A stretch of DNA of 64,000 nucleotides from Phialophora verrucosa (Eukaryota; Ascomycota; Eurotiomycetes; Chaetothyriales; Herpotrichiellaceae): NCBI GenBank assembly GCA_002099365.1, contig MSED01000004.1, forward strand, positions 1,364,001 through 1,428,000, written 5' to 3'. Shown piece by piece: positions 1 through 10,364 of the stretch; the first letter of the stretch is position 1, and each line of letters begins with the position of its first letter. Under the pieces are notes generated by a model, which worked only from the letters and a program-made list of their open reading frames with translations, searched no databases and was not told the DNA's origin. A program made the position numbers and the translations under genes.

Positions 1-28
1 GCTCTGAGCGTTCTCTTTCTCCGTGGCA

Positions 29-1090
29 TCACCGGCCATCCTTCATCCTCAATTCTTTCAACAACTCATTGACTCCCTTCTTCTTGTCGCTTGCGCCTCC
101 GACAAGGCCTCCCTCGTCGTCCTCGAGCCGCTCGATCCGTGGTTTGCCCCGCTCTGCGTCTGCACGGTCATCTTTCTCGAACTTCACCACCGCCCATCTC
201 AACTTGAGACTCTCCTCCCAACCTTTGGCATCTCTCTGCCTATGGCGCACAAGACCTGTCCGAGGGTTCGTCAAAGTCCATTTCTGCTCGAGCATCCTCA
301 GTAGTTCGGGCGAGCGAGGTTGGAGGAATTGCAGATTTGCAATGCTGAAGTAGCCCGTGAATCTGAATGTGCGGATCTTTGTGGAGTCAGGCTCGTAAGG
401 TGGACGACGGACTTGGGTGAAGACGGCAATGGGATGCCTCTCTTTTCCCTCTGCTCCGGGTACGTCTTCTGAAGGGCCGGTGGCGGTGGGAATATTACGG
501 TTCTCTTTGATCGACTCAGATACCTCCTCCACCTCACCTGGCGTCATGCTCGGCGCTTGTGCCGGTAGGTTAGCGATGCCGTCGCCATCGTCGCCGTCAA
601 TACCCGGAGTCAAAGGTGGAGGGCCATCCACCCGGTTCGCCGATTGGGCAGGCAACAATTCCAAGCTTGACTTTGTGTAAATGATGCCATCAGTTTCCCA
701 GCGTGGGTTCGCGTCCTTGAAGAGCAGCACGTATGCTAGAGCTCCGGGTGTGGCAGCAGAGTCGTGAAGCGTCTTGCCTTTTCTATTTTCGACTCCGCTC
801 CTGGCGCCCTCTGGTGGCCAGAAGTAATGTTGAATCTCTCTCAGCGAGTAGAGCTCTTCGTCTGCGACCTGAACAGACTTCTTCGGCTGTGATCGAGCGT
901 TGGGATCCCTGCTCCGGGGACTTGAAGAGGTGGTGTCGTCGGGAATTGAGGCGTTGTTGCCATCACGAAGACCCGTGGAAACTGGTAATGCGATCACGGA
1001 TCCGCTACTGCTGTCGGCACGCCCAGCATTCGCACCGTCACGGCCTGGACCTTGCGCACGCAGGGCAGGTGGAACGTAGCGGCTGGTCAT
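29..1090 (-). CDS. conserved fungal protein of unknown function
   Basis: A single uninterrupted exon encodes 353 residues from a true ATG at 1090 to a TGA at 29. The N-terminus starts MTSRYVPPALR, a short motif I associate with many fungal proteins, and is followed by about 70 disordered Ser/Gly/Asp-rich residues. The best-conserved-looking block is around residues 78-145 (LYSLREIQHYFWPPEG, then LAYVLLFKDANPRWETDGIIYTK). A second ordered block near residues 225-300 contains RRPPYEPDSTKIRTFRFTGY and ELLRMLEQKW. The tail is charged and Lys/Glu-rich. I see no catalytic motif, signal peptide or membrane segment. I do not recognise a named family, so the function is unknown. Coding status is well supported by length, codon pattern and alternation of ordered and low-complexity parts. 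Confidence 0.8.
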   Translation of the reverse strand: MTSRYVPPALRAQGPGRDGANAGRADSSSGSVIALPVSTGLRDGNNASIPDDTTSSSPRSRDPNARSQPKKSVQVADEELYSLREIQHYFWPPEGARSGVENRKGKTLHDSAATPGALAYVLLFKDANPRWETDGIIYTKSSLELLPAQSANRVDGPPPLTPGIDGDDGDGIANLPAQAPSMTPGEVEEVSESIKENRNIPTATGPSEDVPGAEGKERHPIAVFTQVRRPPYEPDSTKIRTFRFTGYFSIANLQFLQPRSPELLRMLEQKWTLTNPRTGLVRHRQRDAKGWEESLKLRWAVVKFEKDDRADAERGKPRIERLEDDEGGLVGGASDKKKGVNELLKELRMKDGR

Positions 1091-2402
1091 GGCTGATAGT
1101 CAGCAATGATGTGCAATTACCAAGCAAGCAAAATACAAGGGGCGATATTCAGTCTGATGGAGAAGAAGCTTGGGTTTTGTCAGCCTTTCAGATTGGCGAT
1201 GAGTTAAAAGCAAGTGAGAAGTTGATGATCCGTTGGATGAGGAAATGTAATCTCATTCTTGCTTCCAAAAGAGCTTGGCAGAATACTGCAATGCCACCGT
1301 TTCGAGTGACCCGCTGCCTCACCTTCACATCATGTAGGCCGGTTGCGACAGAGTGTGGAGTAAAGTGAGGTTGAAGTAAGAAGAATGCTGAGAAGCCAGC
1401 CTTGCCAAGTAGATGACGCAGAACTCCTGCAGAGCACAAGGCTGACCGTGATTATGGCGGAAACACGGAGACAGCAGTTTATACGTTTCAAGGCCAAGGG
1501 TTCATGCGACCTGCATCGTTTTGGCTCTCCTCGGACTGGAGTCTCCTTTGAGAACGACATACATATATGTTCGAGCCATACATGATAGTTCAAAGTGGCT
1601 GATGCAAGCGCAGCTGATCAAATCTGATGTAAATCCCGTGCGATGACAGTGTGAGTGTCCGGCCAGTGTTTAGGCGCAGATGACTGGAGGTTGAAGCGGC
1701 ACAGTTGAAATTTGAGACACCGCAGACAGTCTCGCGAGATTGGATAAATTAGAGTGCTCTGCTAAACAAGCTCGACCGGGATCTACACATTGACGACGAT
1801 ATGAAGAGACAGAGTTGACAAACGCTCGCTCAAAAGCACGCCCACCGCCAGCCCTTCCCTGAAACGCTGAAATACTTTCCAAGCCAAGTATGGACGTGAG
1901 CCATCAGCTCTGCCGAGACGACGAGGAACTCGGGTACTACTCTGTATCCGCGGCCATATGTCCTGGTAATGTCCAGCTGCGGCGACGTTTTGGCGGAGGC
2001 TGGGAATCATCTGCCCTCAAGTCCAATCCTCGAACGCGTGCATGCCCTTTCTCAGTCACTGCCAGTCGCAGCCTTCTGTGTTGTCATACGTCTGATCATT
2101 CGTTTCTATTCTAGCTCCCGTGCCGGAATCCAAAGCTAAAACCATCGCAGATAGAAGCGCCAGCGGGTTGCGGTATCATAGTGGTTGAGAGTTGCATGGA
2201 GTATAGGTGCACACATAGTGATATCGACCGCTCGCCGTTCGTCCTTGGGCCGCCTCTGCCGGAGCCGCCCTTGTCCCCCCTTCAATCCTCCGCAGAGTTG
2301 TGGATGCTACCCTCTGCAACTTGAGTTGGCAGGATAGTAAAGCAACCTCGGTCTTGAAGAAGGAAATATCACCGGCAAAATCGCGTTCTCTTGGCAACCA
2401 CT
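1091..2402. other. intergenic, upstream of the unknown gene and downstream of vps1
   Basis: About 1.3 kb between two minus-strand genes. It should hold the promoter and 5' leader of the unknown gene at 29-1090 and the 3' UTR of vps1. Only short open frames without family resemblance occur on either strand. I see no RNA gene or repeat. Confidence 0.5.
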
Positions 2403-4741
2403 TTACTGCACTTGGCTGACGATTTCGCTCGCTTTCGATAGACTCTCAACCATTTGCTGGCATTCCTTCCGTCGTCTAATGGTATAGTCGCTTTCTTTCA
2501 GAAGGTCGTCAAGTTCCTGTGTTCTGTACATTTGTTCAAGCAATTCTCGCTGCATTTCGTCTTTCGTATGCCTATAGAATTGTTAGCAATGATCTTTTGA
2601 GCACGAGGGGTTAACGTACTGCACCAAGGCCAACATGATTGCCTTGGGCACCATATCAATCATGGTCCTCCGAACAATGTTGAAGTAACTGTTGATCAGC
2701 AACTTGATCACCTCCACCTCCTGGTTCTCCCGTTCTGACAAGGTTCCACTTGCTTTAAGCGTGGCTGGCGGCGGTTCCATGGCCGCCATCTTCTTCTTGT
2801 TCTTGCTAGCGAAGAACGAGCCAAAGAACCCAGAGTTGGTTTCTGTACCGTCGGTAGGCAAGCTGGGCGACCCCGACCTGGGAGGCACCTGTGGTGGTAG
2901 TGGCTTGCCAGTCTTCGGATCCACCTGGGTCGGCTTGCTTGCGTTGTGTCTGTCATTCACAATAGCCATTGCACGGTGACCATTGAGGAAATCTGGGTGG
3001 CCTGTGTTGATGTAGCATGCTTCCATGGCAACGAGGTCTCGGACCAGCTTGTTTGTTGGCTCCATCGACTTACGGAAGAAGGAAACAACAACACCATGGA
3101 ATTTTTCCTTGAGCCCGGGATATCTTCGGAATAGCTGCTTCTGCAAGAGTTGTCCCAGGATGCGAATCAGCTCGTCGTAGACCAGAGAGACACATTTCAA
3201 TGAAGGCTCCTCCAACCGTCGAATTTGTTGCTTGACAATCAGCTCGAAGGCAGTGGTGCCGACGAACAAAGCAGGTGATGAACCGGACGAGTTGTAGAGT
3301 ATCGTCCGAATGTCGATATCCTTGACTTGCTCAAAGGGATCGATTGCCTTGATTCCGTTCGAGTACAGCTCGTGGTAGACGAAGGAAATTCGGGCGCCCC
3401 CTGAGAGCTCATTGCTTGATAGTTCGGAGCTGTTTCCCTCCAAAACGGTTCGGTATTCATTGGCGAACTCGGTGATGATGTTGAGGATGATGTTTGAGCT
3501 GTTGTTACCGAGGAGGTCACCAGCGCCCAGCTGCTCCAACTCCAGAGAGTATTTCTGCAACGAGGTCGCAATGCGGGTCTTGATATCGGGTAATGTTTGC
3601 TTGATGTGCATCATAAGAATGAGGTTTAGCTTGCGGGCCAGGTATGGCGTGCCGCAGTATGAAGCCTTGTTCCGGTAAGACGGATGGTTCTCGAAGAATT
3701 CCTTCTCGGCTTTGAGCGCCAGATCTATTCGCTTCTTGTTCTCAATGTCGCGTTGGCCTCGATTGACGACGGGGACGTAACCCAGGCGAAGAGGGATGAT
3801 TCGGCCAGCAAGAATATCGACCACATCGGTGCCGGCGTCCATAAGATCGATCTTTGTGAGGACGCCGATAGTTCTCTGGCCTTCTGGGTCGACTTCTCGG
3901 GCCAGTTTCAACCCGTCAGAGTTGGCCAAATCGACATTGGCAGCTGTGACAGCGAGGATGATGGCGTTGGGCTTCGCGATTTGCTTAAGAACCATGTCTT
4001 TGATCTGTTTTTCGATATCTCTTGGTTGGTCTCCCACTGGAACTTTTGTCAGACCGGGAAGATCGACTAACGTCAGTGTGAGGACGTTGGGTGAGTAGAT
4101 GCGCAAGTTGATCGGTTGCGGTGAGATGCCGACGTTCCTGCCTGCCTTGGCTTCTGTCTCCTTGACAATTTCATCTCGGATCTTGTTGAAATCATAAAAC
4201 TTTTGGCCTGGCAGATGGAGGAACTCTCCCCACTCATCGACGTTGGCCTGCTTGTCGGAGGAGTCCTTCAATTCCGATTCGGTAACACCGTTAGTCTGTA
4301 GTTTGGCTGGCGCCGGCCTGTTGATCAACTGCAGAACGAGCGGTCGACGTGTGACAATTCCGGAACCTCGAGGGAGACTGGGGCCGAAGTTAGAGATTCA
4401 TTTGCAGGGTTCGATAAATGTAGCATGCTCACAAGTCTCTACCCACTATGTTCTCAAGCACCGAGCTCTTTCCACTGGACTGTGAGCCTACGACAACAAT
4501 CTGGGGTAGGTCGATAGGGTTTTGGACCTAGAGGGAGCACTGTCAGATGCCAGCTGGCCCTTGGGTTAAATCCGATTGACGACATACTCCAACGGTTGTG
4601 AAAACATCTTGCAGTTTGTTGACCAAAGCGATGAGGGTCGGATCATTCACATTGACTCTGCAAGGGTTGTCAGCATGGCCAAAGTAGAGACTGTTGACAT
4701 TGCGCAGGCACTCACGAATAACCCCCCGGTGTGGCCGCCAT
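2403..4741 (-). CDS. VPS1: Vps1-type dynamin-related GTPase
   Basis: Dynamin-superfamily GTPase expected to act in vacuolar protein sorting, endosomal scission and peroxisome fission. Five exons (minus strand) join as 4741-4716, 4657-4588, 4527-4433, 4377-2620 and 2571-2403, giving 705 residues, the usual Vps1 length. The start ATG at 4741 gives MAATPGGYSVNVNDPTLIAL. Exon 3 carries the P-loop GSQSSGKS. The later GTPase motifs DLPGLTK and TKIDLMDAGTD follow, then the middle region and, after a Pro/Ser-rich insert with KNKKK, the GTPase effector domain split over the last intron (ends SKASEIVSQVQ). All four introns have GT-AG ends and keep frame. The frame remains open upstream of the ATG for about 118 more codons, so a longer N-terminal form cannot be excluded (see findings). 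Confidence 0.95.
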
Positions 4742-6476
4742 GGCTGGGGCAAAGCTGAGCGGAAGGGGATCTTGCAGTAAGTCGGAGCGGATCGATTCGA
4801 TGCTGCTTCGCGCAGATGACTGTAGAGCTAAGTCGAGGGATGTGCGTGGTGCGGGCAAGCGGTGTTGGTGTTGGTGTGGGTGTGGGTGTTGATTGATATG
4901 GGTGTTGCTGGCCAAATCTTGGGACGGAAGTGACGGTGTCTGTGCTTGTGATGCGCCTGCGCCTGTGGCTGAGTTAATGGTAGGAACCGCAACCGCAGGC
5001 CGCAGTCCCCGAGTCACAGGCTCTTGGCGCCCAAACAGGAAGGGGAGGCTCTTGCGCGTCGCCGTAGTTGTAGACATTCGGCAGGCTGCCTTCAATCTAA
5101 TTCATGGAAAAGCAAACCGATATGTGGCAAAGCGCCAGGCACCGGCGAAACTGAGATCGTCTGTTGAGAGCTCGAAACGAATGCTGCAGCATCTCAGGAG
5201 AGCGAGATCGCTCGGTGCCTCTCGGATTCGAATCACGAGCCTCGCGCTCAGGGCGAGAGTCTAAGCTGAGAAGAGAGGACCCTGACTTTGCTTTATGGCA
5301 CTGTGACACCTGAGCAATGACCATGGCACCTCTATCTCCACACCAATTCACATCTCAGCATCTAAAGTGTTTACAGCTGGCTTGCAATGCCACGGCACCG
5401 GCTAAGTTCTGACGCAGCCTCGTTTCACGCCGGGAAAGGATGTACGTCTCGGTCATATACTCCGGGGTCAGCATAACTGTGTCGCTCAACTCTCCACATG
5501 GTTGTTCAATCTCCCGATGAGTTGAACTAGAGTCCACTGCCGATGACAATGATTATACGCCTGTCACCCAACTGTTTATCTTTCTGCCCTCTGGTTGAAC
5601 GCCGCAGCAGGAGTATGTGGTCACCGATCTCCGTGTCCCAGTGCAATTGGCCCATGTCATCGTCTCGTGCCCCCTGTCATATGGATCCTTTGCCGAGCAG
5701 CCCATAAACGCGGTTGAGGGAGATGTGGAATAATCAGGACATCACAAAGGCAGGTCAATCTTTGGTATTGGCTGCTTTGGGCTGCCACTACGATATCCAA
5801 TAACTTGTGGACCGTAGCAACCGCATCTGTTATATTTCAACGTATCTGAGTCGTTGATGCTCCGTGGCGTGGTCTGTCAAAATCGCGGCCGAAGTGGTTG
5901 TCGAGGGGGGCCGAAAGCGTAAATGTGTTTCCGAGGATTGTTTCCAGAGACGCTCTGCTATCATGCATCACCTGGAACAAGCCAGCTGGCCTGGCTCGTC
6001 ATGTTTCTCTGGTGTCAAGCATAAGAGTTTCGGCCACTTGCTCGATACTTTGCCTTGGAATAGCGTCTTGTTCGTATCTCCGACAAGAGCCATTGAATGA
6101 GCCCCATTGCTCCATACGAAGTCGGAAAGTTAAAGCGCAAGGCAATATGGATCGAGAGAGCTCGAGAAAGTTTGGGGATAAGTAGAGTCAGCTAGATCTA
6201 TGTATGTCGTAGAACTGCCACCGGCCATCTCAAGACTTGCTGTCACAATATGTCCTTCCTTACTCTGGCTGCTGGCTATTTGCGGCACAAAACCCCACCA
6301 GCTCCGAACCGTCGCCGGGCATCGACCTGCTCTGTGACCCGACACACAGACAAACACCTCCCCAATGCAATGCTGTATCCAGAATCTATAGCTGTGCAAT
6401 CGTCCTTCGTTACCTTGATGATGTATCCCTGACTGTGTCGAATGCCACCAACGCCGGAAAGAACGTGATCTTTCTC
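4742..6476. other. vps1 upstream region and GID7 3' flank
   Basis: About 1.7 kb containing the presumed vps1 promoter. Its vps1-proximal 350 bases (4742-5095) are open in frame with Vps1 and include a GT-rich tract near 4861-4900 that would read as His/Pro/Gln repeats. The rest has only short open frames. A perfect 10-base palindrome (gattcgaatc, near 5226) resembles a tRNA T-loop, but no tRNA can be folded around it. Confidence 0.45.
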
Positions 6477-8613
6477 TTACAGAGTCGACCTAAGAGCGCT
6501 CGTAGCACCTGAATCGTGGCGGGAAAGGGACCTGCTCAGATTGTTTGGTAGCCCTTCGATCGGTGACCGTGTATTTGTCCATCTGACCAAAGTTAATAGA
6601 CCGACACATGGACCGTGTTCAATGCACTCACATTCGGACTTTGCGGTCATCACCGCCAGATGCAAACATGCCAGCATCTCTGGGGTTCCAATCGACCGCC
6701 GTGACACACTCCTTGCCACTCTGACCTCGGCCATGTCCTGCCAGCTTTTCGATCAATGACTCGTTCTCCTTGTGCCATACGTAGATCAAGCCATCTAACT
6801 CCGATTAGCATCAACGAAATACAACAAGAGGAGACAACATACCCTCGGAGCCACTAACGACGAAGTTCTCTGCTGCTCCACCGAAGCAACTTCGGATCAC
6901 GAACTCGCCTTGTTTCTGTCCACTAAACTTACGAATAGTGTCTCGCGTAATGAGATCGATCATATGGACTTCACCGTCTGCCAGGTTTACCAGCACCGTG
7001 TTGCCGTCTTGACTAAGAGAAATACTAGTCATCTTGCCAAGCACTTTGATGGGCGGTTCCTCTCGGTAGGTACGCATGTCGAAGATGCGGATGATGTTCT
7101 GAGGGTCGAGCGCCACCAGCCAATGGCCATCCTGGGTGATTGCTACATCTTGTACCCTGAAGCCTCGGGGCCACACGTGTACGGGCTGTTCACGGTTCGC
7201 CGCTCGCAGATTCCAATGACATAGCTGTGAGTTTCGATCGTGGCTTGCGGTAACAAAGCCCTGTGAATCCGGAGTCCATGCAGCAGCAGTGATGCCGTAG
7301 TTCTGGTCCACTGTCTGGTGCTCCAGAGTCACCTCTAACCGCCCGGACTCCACATCATAGACTCGAGCTTTGCAGTCTTTTGAACAAGTAATGATCTTTG
7401 TGTCATCTGGACTCCACGAGACATATGTCACCTCGGCGGAGTGATGCGTAAGGCTGTGAAGACGTTTGAAGGTCACTGTTTCGTAGATATTGACGCTCCG
7501 GTCCTGGCTTGCCGTAGCCAACTTGGTACCATCGTGGGAGAATTGGATATGCCAGACTTCGCCAGTGTGATCCTCCAGGATGATCGCCGTCCGTGACGGG
7601 AAGTCATCCCGGTCACATAGGTGATCCGAGTATAAGGAAGGAGGCTCTGCAGTGTTATGGTACAGACATTGGTTGATTTGGCTTTGCTTTATGTGATCGA
7701 ACAGCTCGGCTAATCTGTGATCCCGGATCATAACTGATGGTGCGATTGACCGAGACAGATCCTGCAGCAGCAGTTTCCTTGATTCCTCCACTGTGCCCGA
7801 CCAACGAGCCTTGGTCCTGAGATCCTCAGGAGGACACATGAGCAGTGTGGAGAGAGCGTGTAACTGATGGATGTCATGTCCCAGGGGAGTCAGCTCTTGT
7901 CTCAGCACCATGAGGGCCATGCCGAGGTCTCGTCGGTCAAGCAGCTCAAGGAATTTTTGTTGCCGAATCCAGAAGAGCATCTGGCCTCTGTCAGCACCCT
8001 CAGCAAGCACAAGTCCATCTCCATATTGATCGTCGTCGTAATGTGGGCCACCGTGCTCGCCCTGATGTGAGCCTTGCAGGATGGCTTCAGCCTCGGACCA
8101 TACGCCTTCCAGGATCGCACTTCGGAACGCCGCCACCGAAGGGCTCTCGAGTTCGTAACCACTTTCACTTGACAAGACACTGGCGGCATCTGAATATCCC
8201 ATATCAATGAGACCCTGGATGAGGATTCGGACTACCTCCTCTCTGTTGTGACCCCGGTAGGTTGCTGACCGGACAGGCATGTGTTTCTTGGATGTGCCAT
8301 TGGCGTATGAGGGGCTGGACCCGTTGAGGTGGCCATTAAGGGCCGTATGTAAAGGTTTCCTGGGCGTGGAGCCGTTTGAGCTTGCAGTGTGACCATTAGA
8401 AAAGACTTGTTCCGAGTCTTCATCGACTCTCATGTTGTATCCGTCAGTCCGCCTGCGCTTCGACCTAGGTCTGTCTGCTGATGAATGCTCCCCAAGAGCA
8501 GGCCCCCCTCCGGACGTCTCAGTGACCTCGCGTGTGTTATCGTCGTCTTCACTAGTTGTTTCGGATGATGCCCGCCTTCTCCTTCGTCTCCCCAGCTCTT
8601 GAGAAACCGGCAC
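6477..8613 (-). CDS. GID7: WDR26/Gid7-like LisH-CTLH-WD40 protein (GID/CTLH E3 ligase subunit)
   Basis: Likely subunit of the GID/CTLH ubiquitin ligase, which degrades gluconeogenic enzymes in yeast. Three exons are clear (8613 and beyond to 6843, 6794-6632, 6582-6477), joined by two short GT-AG introns. After a basic, Ser-rich disordered N-terminus comes a LisH/CTLH block (HNREEVVRILIQGLIDMGY, then SPSVAAFRSAILEGVWSEAEAIL). A C-terminal WD40 propeller follows, with repeats such as EVWHIQFSHDGTKLATASQDRSVNIY and, in the next-to-last exon, VDWNPRDAGMFASGGDDRKVRIW. The start is unresolved. Codon 8613 is GTG and the frame stays open upstream to a TGA near 8840 without any ATG, so a first coding exon must lie upstream. 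A good acceptor (TTCTTACACAG) precedes 8729. Confidence 0.85.
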
Positions 8614-10364
8614 CTGCTCTATAGGTGCTTGATTTGTGATAGAGGGGCGTAAGTATGGCGAAGGTGGGTCTCGAGTCGTATTCGGGGTTGGATTAGTTGC
8701 AGATGTGTTGGGGGATGGGGAAGTAGAATCTGTGTAAGAAGAATGAAGAGGGTGAGTCGAGATGAATGGGTCGTCGGAAATGATTAGGTTGTTGTTTGTA
8801 GAAGGGTGGTTTGCCAGCTCGTGGTGGCGGCAAAGCCGCCTATGTCAGCGTCAAGTCTGCTTCCTGCGGCACCAGAGTCAAGCAGTTGATTTGAACTGTT
8901 TGTATGCCCAAACTCAGGCTTCGAGTGGCGTTATAGACGCTTGAGGCGAAGTCGGGGTCGAAACATTCGATTTCAAAGCAACCAGACCGTTGACGCAGGT
9001 GGTGGGCAGACAACGGTGTAGGTTGATATTGGAGATGTGATCTCAAGTCGGCAAGTCTGTGACAAGTTCCAACGTCAGTAGATGCACAGGCGACGGATTT
9101 CCTGGCGTGAGATTGAGCTCTGGTGGCGGAATTTGATGGTTTGTGGACGAGGATGGCGACGCTGGTCATCAGAGAGTAGTGGTAGGGAGAAGGACGTGGT
9201 TCACTTCGAGCGATGCCAGTTCACAAGAATGGGCACTCGGAGGATGATGTCGGAGACAACGCCAGTTCTGCCCGCACTTCCAGTCCTGACTTCTAACTAA
9301 ACTATAACTGGCACAGGTGCAGGGCAGGGCCAATTAGGTCATCCTGCTGGTGTGCCAGCTATGCTCTTGCTTGCCTGGAGAGTCTTCTCTTGACTTACCC
9401 GCCGGCTTCAAGCAGCAAGAAGCCCACCTCACCCAACATCCATCCACCTGATCTGCTTCAAACGAGGTCACTTGCTGCGAACCAGACTGGTGACCAACCA
9501 CTACGCCACTGCTAGGCCCGTTTCAGACCACCATACGTCCACCGTCTGGGCCGGACCTCATGAAAACTCGGGTCCTGATAACTGTGTTGCGATAAGAGCG
9601 TGTTGAATATTGAAACTCTAGCCATGGAATTGCCGGTAAGGAAAAGTGTTGTTGCATAGCAGCAGCGTGGACTCCCGACTTCGACTGTCCTTCAGCACTC
9701 GTCGTTCGTCATATCCTGCCAGGTGGCACATTCTATTCTGGGGTCATGTCAAAGGCTTCCGGGTCCAGGTATCTGAGGCTGCCAAACGGCCGCCGGTGAG
9801 GGGCTGCAATGGTCGGAGCTGCGCTTTTGACGGTGCCTGGGATGCCTCGGGCAAGATTTGGACATTGAAGGAGACGGCTGCCACTTAATACCATTGCACT
9901 TGGCATAGGAAGAGAAAGAATAGTCACGAGTAGCTCGCTATGCTGTGTAGAAACATTGCTGCTGCCTACGGGGAACTAACCCGGCTCTAGCAGACATGCC
10001 CGCCCGAACCTTTAAGCGGGAATTCCTTACCTAAGAGCTCAAGTACGTTGCCCCAGCTGTCGTATCGCCGCAGCTGGCACTCCAACAGCTCCCACCCGCC
10101 AAAAGATGATTTCATATGCTTGGATTTGGACGCCCACGCCTTAAACACAGAAAGTCGGTAATAGAATTCATCACCGGCAGGAGCATTGACGAACTATCTA
10201 CTGTTTCGGACCTTAGATACCTCCATCTTCAGCTCGGTCTTCCTGATCTCATCGAGGATCTCGACGAAGGCGAGCTTCCTGGTGCAAGCTCCAACAGCGC
10301 ATCCGTCTTTGCCTTTCCGCAACCACTTCAGACTCTAGACACCACTGCCCGCACATACAGAAGA
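8614..10364. other. divergent promoter region between GID7 and vma1
   Basis: The part up to about 8840 is probably still coding for the GID7-like protein, and its unresolved first exon should also lie here. The remainder should hold two divergent promoters and the vma1 leader. On the minus strand 9169-8840 is open from an ATG but resembles nothing known. A 6-bp inverted repeat (ggtcac/gtgacc, 9466-9471 and 9490-9495) lies in a tRNA-like text that does not fold as a tRNA. Confidence 0.45.

Noticed and set aside
5218..5240. Possible tRNA T-arm (gattcgaatc palindrome)
   Set aside because: The flanking bases do not pair into a T stem and no cloverleaf can be built on either strand.
9440..9530. 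tRNA-like text (aaccactacgccac and tgcgaaccag on the plus strand)
   Set aside because: Read on the minus strand it has a D-loop-like phrase, but no acceptor stem, no 5-bp anticodon stem and no T-arm pairing could be found.
10116..10364. 83-codon N-terminal extension of V-ATPase subunit A
   Set aside because: The ATG at 10365 gives the normal family start and total length; the extension has no family counterpart and is probably leader.
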